From: Streptomyces yatensis
GTDB taxonomy: Bacteria; Actinomycetota; Actinomycetes; Streptomycetales; Streptomycetaceae
Reading direction: 5' to 3'
Length of the DNA: 64,000 bases
Assembly: GCF_018069625.1 (NCBI RefSeq)
Contig: NZ_CP072941.1
Span: 5,642,001 to 5,706,000, forward strand
Of the stretch, positions 51,153-59,779 are shown piece after piece. The position numbers and the translations under genes were made by a program. Positions within the stretch are counted from its first letter, which is position 1. Each line of letters opens with the position of its first letter. The notes beneath the pieces were generated by a model. The model saw nothing but the letters and a program-made list of their open reading frames with translations. It searched no databases and was not told the DNA's origin.

Positions 51153-52076
51153 TCAGGGCAAGGTCTCCGCGTCCACCCGCGAGAAGACCAGGTCGCTTTC
51201 CTCGGTGACCGGGCCCCGCCGGCGCATCGGCACCTCCGGCGCGCGCCGGAGTGCGTCCGGGTAGGTGCCCGCCGCGTAGTCGTTGGTCAGGCGGTAGACG
51301 TGGAAGCCGTGGGTCTTGAGGGCCGTCAGCAGTTCGTCCACGGAGTCGCCGAGGTCGGCCATGCGCTGGGGGGTGACCTCGACGGTCAGTTCGGCGTCGG
51401 GGCGCAGTTTGTCCAGCAGGGGGAGGAGGCCGCGGACGACCCCGCCCTCCGCGCCCTCCACGTCGACCTTGATCACCCTGGCGCGGGCGATCTCCTCCTC
51501 GGTGAGGAGGCGGGGCAGGGGCTGGGCCGCGATCTCGAAGGTGGACTCGGCCGGGCCGTCGTAGGGGACGACGCTGTTCGCGCCCATGTTGCGGGAGCTG
51601 GCGAGGATGAACGTCAGCAGCTCGTCGCGGTCGGAGACGGCCGCGTTGATCGCGCGGATGTTGGCGCATGCGTTGCGCCGTGCGTGCCGCAGGAGGATGC
51701 GGTGGAAGGCCGGCGAGGCTTCGATCGCCACCACCTTGCCGCGTGCCCCGACGAGGCGGGAGGCCAGGACGCTGTAGTAGCCGATGTTGGCGCCGACGTC
51801 CACGAAGACGTCCCCGGGCTTCAGGCGCCGCTGGAGCCACCGCGTCATGTGCGGTTCCCAGACGCCGAAGAGGTAGAGGTAGCGCTGGATGAGGTCCTGT
51901 GTGTCGACGGCGAACGTGGCGCCGAAGCGCGTACGGGCCAGGCGGTGCAGGGGGCGGTCCCGCAGGGCGGCGTTGAGGTGGTGCTCGACCAGGGCCCGCT
52001 TTCCGGCGCTCCAGGGCGCATGGCGGACGTACTCGCGGCCGAGGTCCAGAGCGGCCTGGTCGAGCCTGTTGATCAC
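51153..52076 (-). CDS. FkbM-family methyltransferase
   Basis: A 307-residue SAM-dependent methyltransferase. Motif I is GDVFVDVGANIGYYSVLASR, followed by VVAIEASPAFHRILLRHARR, NAAVSDRDELL, the FkbM signature RVIKVDVEGAEGGVVRGLLP and a C-terminal FHVYRLTNDY. The GTG start is preceded by GGGAGG. Family members O-methylate polyketides and sugars of surface glycans, so a role with the nearby glycosyltransferases is conceivable but rests on proximity only. Confidence 0.9.
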   Translation of the reverse strand: MINRLDQAALDLGREYVRHAPWSAGKRALVEHHLNAALRDRPLHRLARTRFGATFAVDTQDLIQRYLYLFGVWEPHMTRWLQRRLKPGDVFVDVGANIGYYSVLASRLVGARGKVVAIEASPAFHRILLRHARRNACANIRAINAAVSDRDELLTFILASSRNMGANSVVPYDGPAESTFEIAAQPLPRLLTEEEIARARVIKVDVEGAEGGVVRGLLPLLDKLRPDAELTVEVTPQRMADLGDSVDELLTALKTHGFHVYRLTNDYAAGTYPDALRRAPEVPMRRRGPVTEESDLVFSRVDAETLP

Positions 52077-52277
52077 GGGGCCTCCCGGGGGTGCGCGCTC
52101 GTCGCTCGTTCGGCGTCGAGCCTCCCCCTGACATGGAAGCGCCCGACCGCTGGCGACGGGGGATGCACCAGCGGTCGGGCTGTACCTAAGAGTAACGCGG
52201 CTCCTCGCGTGTGGGAGCCGACTCCTCCCTCCGATAAGGAGTTGTGACCGCGATCACGCAACGTTCTCGCAACGTCG

Positions 52278-55200
52278 TCACCGACCGCAGGGAGGCTCGT
52301 ACGACAGCCGCGGCAGATACTCGTCCCATTTCCCCGGTGTCAGCACGCCCCGGGTCATCGAGCAGATGCGTCGATCCGCCTCGTCCACGTCCAGGCTCCA
52401 CAGCCGGACCGTGTCGGCGCCGCTGGACACCCCGAGCATCCGGTTCCCGCGGCTGAACGACAGGAAATTGCCGGTCTTGGCGTTGGGGCTCAGCGACTGG
52501 CCGATGGACGCGGCCTTGGAGGGGACGGTGACGTCCCACAGGCGGGCCGTGTTGTCGTTGCCGCCGCTCGCCAGGGTGCTGCCGTCCCGGCTGAACGACA
52601 GCGACACGATCGCGTCGGTGTGGCCGGTGAGCGGGGAGCGCAGCCGGGTCGCCCTGCCGGGGTCGGTGACGTTCCAGAGCCGGACGGTGTTGTCGTCGCT
52701 GCCGCTGGCCAGGGTGCGGCCGTCCGGGCTGTAGGCGAGCGCGTTGACGGGGCCGAGGTGTCCCGTGACGCGCGGGCCTCGTCGGACCGCGTGACGCGGG
52801 TCGGTCACGTTCCACAGCCGGATGGTGTTGTCCGCGCTGCCGCTGGCCAGGGTGCGGCCGTCCGGGCTGAAGACGAGGGAGTTGACATAGCCCTTGTGGC
52901 CGGTGAGCGGCGCGCCGAGCCGGCGGACCCGGGACAGGTCGGCGACGTTCCACAACTGGATGGTGTTGTCGTTGTACGCGGTCGCCATGACGCGCCCGTC
53001 CGGGCTGAAGGCCAGCGCGCCCGCGAACCGGGTCCGCAGGGGGACGGGCGGCCGGTAGGCGACGGGGCGGGCCGGGTCGGCGACGTTCCACAGCCGCACC
53101 TCGCGGTCGCCGGTCATCATCGCGAGGGTGTGGCCGTCGGGGGAGAAGGTCAGTTCACGGATCGCGCCCTCGCCGGGGCTGAACGGCTTGCCCAGCGACA
53201 CCGGCCGGCGCGGCTTCTCCACGTCCCACAGCCGGACCTTCTCGTCCCGCCCGGCCGTGGCGAGCACCTGTCCATCCGGGCGGAACGCTCCGCTGCGGCC
53301 GACCATGTCCGACGTCGGCAGCGTCCACAGGCGGACCGTGTTGTCGCCGGTCCCGGTGGCGAGGGTGCGGCCGTCGGGGCTGAAGCCCAGGGCGTACATC
53401 TCGCCGCTGCTGCCCGCGAGCGGCTCGCCGACCTGCGAGGGGTACTCCGGATCGCTGACGTTCCACAGGCTCGCCGTGCTGTCCTGGCTGGCGGCGGCGA
53501 GCATGGATCCGTCCGGGCTGAAGGACACCGACCAGATGGGGCCGGTGTGGCCGGTGAGCGGCGAGCCCAGTGGCTCCGCGCGCCGCGGATCGCCGACCTT
53601 CCACAGCCGGACGGTGTTGTCCGCGCTGCCGCTGGCCAGCGTCCGGCCGTCGGGGCTGAAGGCCACCGAGTGCACCAGGTCCTTATGGCCGGTCAGCACC
53701 GTCTCGATCCGCTTCGGACGACGCGGATCGGCCATGTTCCAGAGCCTGATCGTGCCGTTGTCGCCACCGGCCGCCAGGGTGCGGCCGTCGGGGCTGAACG
53801 CCACGGAGCGTACGGCGGCGGTGTGGCCGGTCAGCGCGCCGAGCGGCCTCGGCCGGCCCGGGCGGCTCATGTCCCAGAGGCGAACGACGCGATCTTCGGT
53901 GGCCGTGGCCAGGGTGCGTCCGTCCGGGCTGAAGGCGAGCAGATAGATCGTGCCGTCGTGGCGGGACAGGGGCGCGCCGAGCGGGCGCGGGTGGCGGGGG
54001 TTCCGCACGTCCCACAGCCGGACCGTGCCGTCGTCGCCGGCGCTGGCCAGGGTGCGGCCGTCCGGGCTGAAGACCGCGCTGCTCACCCAGCTGGTATGGC
54101 CGGTGAGGGGTTTGCCTAGCGGTTTGGGGCGGGCCCGGTCGCTCACGTCCCACAGCCGTACGGTCCGGTCGTAGCTGGCGGTGGCCAGCAGCCGTCCGTT
54201 CGGGCTGAAGGTGGTGAGGTAGACGGCGCCGGTGTGGCCGTGGAGCGGGGTGGCCAGCGGCGCGTTCACCACCGAGAGCAACCGGTTCTTCGTGGCCTCG
54301 TCGTCCGGCCGCAACCGGTGTGCCACCAGCGCGAGTTGGGCGGAGAGCGACGGATCCGTGTACTGGAAGCGATCGGCTTCGGTCACCACCTGCTCGAACA
54401 CCGCGTCGTCCCGCTGCTGCCAGGCGACCACCGCCGTACCGGCCGCCAGGACCGCCAGGACGACCAGAGCCGACACCGCACCCCGGCTGAGCCACACCGT
54501 GCGCCGGCGCAGCCGGACGGACGCGGCCAGGAACTCCACCGCGCTGCGGGTCAGATAGGTGCCGCCGGCGGTCTTCGCCCAGGTGTGGGCCTGCTCCAGG
54601 CGGGAGCCCCGGTAGAGCAGCGACGCGTCGCGGTTCGAGCCCTCCCAGGCCCGGCCGTCCTCCTCCAGCCGCTGGCGCACCAGATGGTCGTTCCGGTCCT
54701 CGTCGATCCAGTCGCGCAGCCGTGGCCAGGCGTGCAGCAGCGCCTCGTGGGTGATCTCCACGGTCTCCGCGTCGAGCGTCACCAGGCGGGCGCGGACCAG
54801 CGCTTCGAGCGATTCCTCCGTCTTGCCCGGGTCCGTCGACTCCTTCGCGAGCTGGTGCCGCGTCCCCCGCCTGCGGGTGGCCTGGGTGTCCTCGCCCAGC
54901 CGGACCAGCCGCAGCAGCAGCAGCCGCGCGGCCGTGCGCGCCTCGGTGTCGAGGTCGGACCAGGCGCGCTCGGCGGTGGCCGCCACGGCGCCCTGGATGC
55001 CGCCCGCCGCGCGGTAGCCGGCCAGCGTCAGCCGTCCCGCCTTGCGCCGCTGCCAGGTGGCGAGCAGGGCGTGGGACAGGAGCGGCAGTACGCCCGCGTC
55101 ATGCGTGCCCCGAGGGCTGTCGGCGCTCACTTCACGGACGATCAGCTCGGCCAGCCCGGGTTCGAGTTCCAGCCCCACGGCCTTGGCCGGGCCGGTCACC

Positions 55201-56300
55201 GCTTCGCGCAACTCGGCGGTGGTCAGCGGCCCGAGCACCATGTGCCGGTGCTGCAGCGCGTCGGCGAGTTCGGGATAGGCCAGGCACAGCTCGTAGAAGT
55301 CGGCGCGGATGCCGAGGACGACGAGCACAGGGGGCGGCTCGCCGGGGCCGTCGGGCGTGCAGACGGCGTGGAGGAGCTGGATGAACGCGCGCCGGTCCGC
55401 CTCGTCGGAGCCGAGGGTGAACGCCTCCTCGAACTGATCCACGATCACCACCGGACGGGCGGCGGTGGACGTCTCGCGGTCCGCCCACGCCGTGACGGCC
55501 TCGCGCACCGCCCGCGCGAACCCGCGGGTGCCGGGCTCCGGAGCCTCGGTGCCGGACTCCCGCGCCTCGGTGCCGGGCTCGCGCGCCTCCGGTTCGGCCG
55601 ACGTGGGGACGACGTCCGCGAGTTCGGGTATCCGGCGGGCCAGCTCGGCGAGCGGATCGGCGCCCGGCACGAGCTGCAGCACCCGCCGCTCGCGCAACGC
55701 GGGCACCAGCCCGGCGTTCAGCAGGGAGGACTTCCCCGCCCCGGAGGCGCCCACGAGCACGACCAGGCCGCCCGTCTCCTCCGCCGCGCACAGCTGGGCG
55801 ACGAGGGCGTCCGTGCTCCGCTCGCGGCCGAAAAACCACCGGGCGTCCTGCTGACGGTAGGAGGCCAGCCCCCGGTACGGGCAGACGCCACCGGAGACGG
55901 CCGGGGTTTCGGCCGGCGGCCGTTCCTCTTCTTCCGCGGACGCGTCGGGGCGCTCGCCGACCGGGTCGGCCACCGCGCGTTCCCACAGCCGCTGCCAGTG
56001 GGCCATGTCGTACAGGCCCTTGGACACCGGCACGGGCCGCGCGCGGCGGGCGTCGGGTATCAGGACGAGCAGGACGGCCGCGAGGGCGATGAACTGGGCG
56101 GGTACGTTCTTGGCCCGTCGCCAGTCGCTGATCCGCTGGGCGGAGACCCGTACGGGACGCCCTCGCTCATCGGCCCGCTGGAGTCGGACGACCGCCTCGG
56201 ACACGCTCTTGAGGGGAGGGTTGCCGGCCTCCCGGTACAGCAGCGCGAGGCGTTCCGCGAAGGCTGTGCGTGCCCCCGAGTCGGAACTCAAGGTCTCCAC
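52278..56300 (-). CDS. HTH-STAND NTPase with 14 WD40 repeats
   Basis: A 1340-residue signalling ATPase. N-terminal about 100 residues are helix-turn-helix-like (FAERLALLYREAGNPPLKSV, VRVSAQRISDWRRAKNVPAQ). The STAND module has Walker A LVGASGAGKSSLL (about 178-190), Walker B VVIVDQFEEAFTL and the PYRGLASY...FFGRE lead. A membrane helix (SALVVLAVLAAGTAVVAW) lies near 605. From about 685 to the end are 14 WD repeats (FSPDGRTLASGSADNTVRLW type), enough for two 7-bladed propellers; repeats 7-10 and 14 are the most diverged. The GTG start is weakly supported. Probably membrane-anchored with propellers outside or membrane-proximal; ligand unknown. Confidence 0.9.
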   Translation of the reverse strand: METLSSDSGARTAFAERLALLYREAGNPPLKSVSEAVVRLQRADERGRPVRVSAQRISDWRRAKNVPAQFIALAAVLLVLIPDARRARPVPVSKGLYDMAHWQRLWERAVADPVGERPDASAEEEERPPAETPAVSGGVCPYRGLASYRQQDARWFFGRERSTDALVAQLCAAEETGGLVVLVGASGAGKSSLLNAGLVPALRERRVLQLVPGADPLAELARRIPELADVVPTSAEPEAREPGTEARESGTEAPEPGTRGFARAVREAVTAWADRETSTAARPVVIVDQFEEAFTLGSDEADRRAFIQLLHAVCTPDGPGEPPPVLVVLGIRADFYELCLAYPELADALQHRHMVLGPLTTAELREAVTGPAKAVGLELEPGLAELIVREVSADSPRGTHDAGVLPLLSHALLATWQRRKAGRLTLAGYRAAGGIQGAVAATAERAWSDLDTEARTAARLLLLRLVRLGEDTQATRRRGTRHQLAKESTDPGKTEESLEALVRARLVTLDAETVEITHEALLHAWPRLRDWIDEDRNDHLVRQRLEEDGRAWEGSNRDASLLYRGSRLEQAHTWAKTAGGTYLTRSAVEFLAASVRLRRRTVWLSRGAVSALVVLAVLAAGTAVVAWQQRDDAVFEQVVTEADRFQYTDPSLSAQLALVAHRLRPDDEATKNRLLSVVNAPLATPLHGHTGAVYLTTFSPNGRLLATASYDRTVRLWDVSDRARPKPLGKPLTGHTSWVSSAVFSPDGRTLASAGDDGTVRLWDVRNPRHPRPLGAPLSRHDGTIYLLAFSPDGRTLATATEDRVVRLWDMSRPGRPRPLGALTGHTAAVRSVAFSPDGRTLAAGGDNGTIRLWNMADPRRPKRIETVLTGHKDLVHSVAFSPDGRTLASGSADNTVRLWKVGDPRRAEPLGSPLTGHTGPIWSVSFSPDGSMLAAASQDSTASLWNVSDPEYPSQVGEPLAGSSGEMYALGFSPDGRTLATGTGDNTVRLWTLPTSDMVGRSGAFRPDGQVLATAGRDEKVRLWDVEKPRRPVSLGKPFSPGEGAIRELTFSPDGHTLAMMTGDREVRLWNVADPARPVAYRPPVPLRTRFAGALAFSPDGRVMATAYNDNTIQLWNVADLSRVRRLGAPLTGHKGYVNSLVFSPDGRTLASGSADNTIRLWNVTDPRHAVRRGPRVTGHLGPVNALAYSPDGRTLASGSDDNTVRLWNVTDPGRATRLRSPLTGHTDAIVSLSFSRDGSTLASGGNDNTARLWDVTVPSKAASIGQSLSPNAKTGNFLSFSRGNRMLGVSSGADTVRLWSLDVDEADRRICSMTRGVLTPGKWDEYLPRLSYEPPCGR

Positions 56301-56749
56301 TCCTTACTTCCCCCGCGCTCTGAACATCCGGACCGGAAAACTCACTTTATACGGCTGACCAGCGGTGAAGCCGGTAATGCGATACCGGAACCTCCTCGGT
56401 GAGAGGCACAACTGGCAGGATCATGGCGCAGTAGCGCACCCCACCACGAGCCGCCCGGCAAGGCCATCAGCTCAGCGCACGGAGAGACAACCCATGACAC
56501 CGCAAGTTCTCGGTCAGCTTTCGTCGACGTCATACGTTTCGCCGGAGCCACGAGACGGCGGTCGCGGGCCCGTCGCATGAGTTCGAGAGATCCGTGGAGC
56601 CGGTCCCGTCCGGACGGCTGTCGCATCGACCACGGATCCGGCCTCCGCACCTGATCCGCGCCGGCACGGCGCGGATCGCCACCGCCCCACGGTTCGGCAC
56701 CGGTCCCCACGAGGGGAGGGACCGGCGCCGAACGTGGGAGCGGGTCAGG
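56301..56749. other. Promoter region of the HTH-STAND-WD40 gene; otherwise no gene
   Basis: 449 bp. For the minus-strand gene, TATAAA (plus-strand 56346-56351) is a good -10. CCGGTA-ATGCGA-TACCGG (56371-56388), a perfect 6-6-6 inverted repeat, covers the expected -35. The remainder shows only short chance frames. Confidence 0.5.
56371..56388. promoter_or_regulatory. Perfect inverted repeat upstream of the HTH-STAND gene
   Basis: CCGGTA-N6-TACCGG positioned over the -35 of the minus-strand promoter; candidate autoregulatory operator because the encoded protein has an N-terminal helix-turn-helix. Confidence 0.45.
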
Positions 56750-56980
56750 TCATCGGGGCGCGGCGGGCCAGTCGCCGGGGCCGCCGCCGTTCCATTCGAT
56801 CAGCTCGGGGTTGTCGAGGGTCGCGTTCTCTTCCAGCACACCCGCGCGCTGCAGGAGCCGCCGGAGCTCGTCCGCGCTCACCACCACGCCGACGTCCTGG
56901 CCGTCGATCAGCACACGACGGCGGCCGTCCAGCGGTTCGTCCACCACGACGCGGGCAGGGGCCGGGGTCTTGTCCTCCAT
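56750..56980 (-). CDS. Small conserved hypothetical protein
   Basis: A 76-residue protein (PARVVVDEPLDGRRRVLIDG, QDVGVVVSADELRRLLQRAG, NPELIEWNGGGPGDWPA). The beta-rich start and short helix look like a small folded domain. I do not recognise a family with confidence. The start is the methionine at 56980; upstream sequence in this frame is repetitive. It lies downstream of the Cys-rich gene and the 29-bp repeats. Confidence 0.6.
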   Translation of the reverse strand: MEDKTPAPARVVVDEPLDGRRRVLIDGQDVGVVVSADELRRLLQRAGVLEENATLDNPELIEWNGGGPGDWPAAPR

Positions 56981-57030
56981 AGCACCAGGCTCGCCGCATC
57001 CGGCGCCGCCCGCACCTCGGGCGGGACGCC

Positions 57031-57140
57031 GACGAGGCCGAACGGCAGAGGGACGTACCGACGAGGCCGAACGGCAGAGGGACGTACCGACGAGGCCGAA
57101 CGGCAGAGGGCCCGGCCCACGGGGCCGACGGCAGAGGGCC
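57031..57140. repeat. 29-bp tandem repeats
   Basis: Units begin at 57031, 57060 and 57089 (third incomplete), plus a degenerate fourth at about 57121. Core GACGAGGCCGAACGGCAGAG. Noncoding, immediately beside a terminator. Confidence 0.85.
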
Positions 57141-57169
57141 TGGGACCGGTCACCCGGTCCCAGGCCCTC
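57134..57169. terminator. Strong hairpin terminator 3' of the Cys-rich gene
   Basis: A perfect 16-bp stem (57134-57149 with 57154-57169) and 4-nt loop. Symmetric, so it could stop transcription from either side. Confidence 0.75.
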
Positions 57170-57238
57170 CGTCATGCCGGTCGTGCGGTGGTGCGGTCGC
57201 GCCGATCCTGCCGGTCGTACGTCGTGCGGTCGTGCCCG

Positions 57239-57376
57239 TCAGCCGCAGCAGCCGCCGCACTGGCACGGACCGCCGGACTGGCAGCCGCAGCCGCAGCCCG
57301 ATCCGCAGCCGCATGCGCCGACCGGGTTGCCGACGGGTTGGGTCGGAGGGGTTTCGGGCTTGGAGAGGTCCGCCAT
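57239..57376 (-). CDS. Cys-rich metallothionein-like mini-protein
   Basis: A 45-residue protein beginning MADLSKPETPPTQPVGNPVG and ending in a Cys/Gly domain with nine Cys in 25 residues (ACGCGSGCGCGC, then PCQCGGCC). Dense C-x-C motifs indicate metal binding (Zn or Cu), as in metallothioneins. GAGGAGG lies 7 nt before the ATG, strong support for translation. It is 111 bp downstream of phoU, same strand, and is followed by a terminator. Which metal, and any link to phosphate control, are unknown. Confidence 0.75.
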   Translation of the reverse strand: MADLSKPETPPTQPVGNPVGACGCGSGCGCGCQSGGPCQCGGCCG

Positions 57377-57487
57377 GCGTCGCCTCCTCGGGAGGGGTCA
57401 CGTCACCTGCTCTTCATGGTGCCGACGACCCGGCGGCCGCGCGCAGGGGCGCGTCGACGGCGCTTCGATGCACGCCGTCGCGGACGC

Positions 57488-58165
57488 TCACGCCCCTTCG
57501 ACGTCTCCCTGCGGGGACATCTCGTCGGCGTGCTCACCGGTGACCAGGTAGACCACGCGCTTGGCGACGGAGACCGCGTGGTCGGCGAACCGCTCGTAGT
57601 AACGGCCCAGCAGCGTGACGTCCACGGCGGTCTCTATGCCGTGCTTCCAGCGGTCGTCCATCAGGTGCTGGAAGAGGGTGCGGTGCAGCAGGTCCATCGC
57701 GTCGTCGTCCTGCTCCAGCTGGAGCGCGAGGTCGACGTCCTTGGTGATGATGACCTCGGCGGCCTTCGCCATCAGCCGCTGCGCGAGCTGGCCCATCTCC
57801 AGGATCGTGGCGTGCAGATCGTGCGGCACGGCCGAGTCCGGGAAGCGGAGCCGGGCCAGCTTGGCGACATGCTGCGCGAGGTCGCCGGAGCGCTCCAGAT
57901 CGGCGCTCATCCGCAGGCTGGTCACCACGATCCGCAGATCGGTGGCGACCGGCTGCTGCCGGGCCAGCAGGGCTATCGCCCGTCCCTCCAGATCCCGCTG
58001 CAGATCATCGACCTTCTCATCGGCGGCGATGACGCTCTCGGCGAGCTTGAGGTCCGCGTCGAGAATGGCAGTGGTGGCACGGCCGATGGCCGAACCGACG
58101 AGCCGGGCCATGTCGACCAGGCCGTCCCCGATCGAATCAAGCTCCTCGTGGTACGCGTCCCGCAT
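57488..58165 (-). CDS. phoU: Phosphate-signalling protein PhoU
   Basis: Negative modulator linking the Pst transporter to PhoR. 225 residues, all-helical, with the two PhoU repeats each bearing the metal-site motif: DLERSGDLAQHVAKLARLRF and YYERFADHAVSVAKRVVYLV. The start MRDAYHEELDSIGDGLVDMA is canonical; ATG 58165 has GAAAGAGG at suitable spacing, better than GTG 58168. Divergent from phoR-phoP, with GTTCAC-type repeats between, as in other Streptomyces. Confidence 0.96.
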   Translation of the reverse strand: MRDAYHEELDSIGDGLVDMARLVGSAIGRATTAILDADLKLAESVIAADEKVDDLQRDLEGRAIALLARQQPVATDLRIVVTSLRMSADLERSGDLAQHVAKLARLRFPDSAVPHDLHATILEMGQLAQRLMAKAAEVIITKDVDLALQLEQDDDAMDLLHRTLFQHLMDDRWKHGIETAVDVTLLGRYYERFADHAVSVAKRVVYLVTGEHADEMSPQGDVEGA

Positions 58166-58315
58166 CACTGACCTCTTTCACTGACTCTCGGTGACGATCT
58201 CTGACAGGTTTCTGGCAGATCTCCGTGGCTTTTGCCCTCGAGGGCCCCACACTTCCACGCTCCGGCCGGAACGCGTCCGCTTCCGGCATCGGGCGTTAAT
58301 CACACCTAACTCCCA

Positions 58316-58334
58316 GGTGAACTCTCGGCAACGT
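58316..58334. promoter_or_regulatory. PHO-box repeat 1 (phoU side)
   Basis: GGTGAACTCTCGGCAACGT; its complement carries GTTCACC, the core of the 11-bp direct repeats bound by PhoP. On the complement, TT doublets recur every 10-12 bp through to 58295. Confidence 0.6.
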
Positions 58335-58376
58335 GACCCCGGCCGCCCCGTGTGACACCTGCCCGGCGAAACGTCC

Positions 58377-58419
58377 GGAGTGAACCGATACCGACGCCGC
58401 GGTGAACTCTCGGCAACGT
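58377..58419. promoter_or_regulatory. PHO-box repeat 2 (phoR side)
   Basis: The identical 19-mer GGTGAACTCTCGGCAACGT recurs at 58401-58419, with another GTGAAC (58380-58385) upstream at about 21 bp. This lies 60-100 bp before phoR and is a likely PhoP autoregulation site. Confidence 0.65.
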
Positions 58420-58480
58420 ATGACCAAGGGGATCGTCACGGGGCTGTGGAGCGGTCTCGCCGCCCGCATAACCTGGACGC

Positions 58481-59779
58481 ATGAACGTGAACGCGGCGAT
58501 CGCCGCAGTGGCGGCGCTCGCCGGGTTGTGCACCGGCGTCATCGCCATGCTGGCGTTCCGCTGGAGCGAGCGTGAACAGGCGAAGCCTACGCGCTCCTCA
58601 CTGCATACCGACGCCGTGCTGCCGCCCGGCGTCGACACCGTCCTGTCGGTGCTGCGCTCCTCGGCCGTCGTCCTCGACGAAGCGGACGCCGTCGTCAAGG
58701 CAAGCTCGGCCGCGTACGCGCTGGGCCTGGTGCGCGGCGGCAAGCTGGCCGTGGAGCCGATGCTGGCGATGGCCCGAGACACCCGGCGGGACGGTGAGAT
58801 CCGCCAGATCGAGCTGGATCTGCCGCGCCGCGGCACCGGCCGGGGCGGGGACGCGCTCGCGGTGTCCGCCAGAGTGGCCCCGCTGGGCTCCCGGCTGGTC
58901 CTGCTGCTGGTGGAGGACCTCACCGAGGCCCGCCGGATCGAGGCCGTGCGACGGGACTTCGTCGCCAACGTCAGCCATGAGCTCAAGACCCCGGTCGGCG
59001 CCCTGTCCCTGCTGTCCGAGGCCGTGATGGACGCGTCCGACGACCCGGAGGCGGTCAACCGCTTCGCCGGCCGGATGCAGGTCGAGGCGACCCGGCTGAC
59101 CAGCCTCGTCCAGGAGCTCATCGACCTCTCCCGGGTGCAGAACGACGACCCGCTGGAGGACGCCGAGCCGGTCCGGGTGGACGAGCTCGTCGCCGAGGCC
59201 ATCGACCGGTGCCGCCACCAGGCGGGCACCAAGCAGATCACGATGGCCACGGGCGGCACCGCCGATCTGCACGTCTGGGGCAACCGCGGCCAGCTGGCCG
59301 CCGCGCTCGGCAACCTCGTCGAGAACGCGGTCAACTACAGCCCGGCCCGTACCCGCGTCGGCATCGCCGCCCGCCGCATCCCCGCCACCGGCGGGGACCT
59401 GATCGAGGTCGCCGTGACCGACCAGGGCATAGGCATCTCCGAGAAGGACCGCGAGCGGATCTTCGAGCGCTTCTACCGGGTCGATCCGGCCCGCTCGCGG
59501 CAGACCGGCGGGACCGGGCTCGGTCTCGCCATCGTCAAACATGTGGCCGCCTCGCACGGCGGGGAGGTCACCGTGTGGAGCGCCGAAGGACAGGGCTCCA
59601 CCTTCACCCTGAGACTCCCGGAAGCCGGTGCGGCACGGGACCGGGACCGCTCGAGGAGCCAGCCGAGCGAGTCGAGCGAGTCGTACGACACCGGAGCAGA
59701 CCTCGATGGCGAGGACCACGGCCGGCCGTACGAGACCTTCACCAATGAACCACTCTCTGCCCCGGAGGTCCTTCCGTGA
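58481..59779 (+). CDS. phoR: Phosphate sensor histidine kinase PhoR (SenX3-like)
   Basis: A 432-residue membrane kinase. One or two N-terminal helices (AAIAAVAALAGLCTGVIAML), a PAS-like segment (VVLDEADAVVKASSAAYALG), dimerisation/phospho-acceptor FVANVSHELKTPVGALSLLS, N box AALGNLVENAVNYSPAR, G1 VTDQGIGISEKDRERIFERF and G2 GGTGLGLAIVKHVAASHGG. TAACCT ends 6 nt before the ATG, so the transcript may be leaderless. Its stop overlaps phoP by 4 bp. Confidence 0.95.
   Translation: MNVNAAIAAVAALAGLCTGVIAMLAFRWSEREQAKPTRSSLHTDAVLPPGVDTVLSVLRSSAVVLDEADAVVKASSAAYALGLVRGGKLAVEPMLAMARDTRRDGEIRQIELDLPRRGTGRGGDALAVSARVAPLGSRLVLLLVEDLTEARRIEAVRRDFVANVSHELKTPVGALSLLSEAVMDASDDPEAVNRFAGRMQVEATRLTSLVQELIDLSRVQNDDPLEDAEPVRVDELVAEAIDRCRHQAGTKQITMATGGTADLHVWGNRGQLAAALGNLVENAVNYSPARTRVGIAARRIPATGGDLIEVAVTDQGIGISEKDRERIFERFYRVDPARSRQTGGTGLGLAIVKHVAASHGGEVTVWSAEGQGSTFTLRLPEAGAARDRDRSRSQPSESSESYDTGADLDGEDHGRPYETFTNEPLSAPEVLP

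Noticed and set aside
52620..56402. Long + strand frames (499 and 722 codons) opposite the WD40 gene
   Set aside because: They mirror the periodic WD40 coding sequence and contain no recognisable domain.
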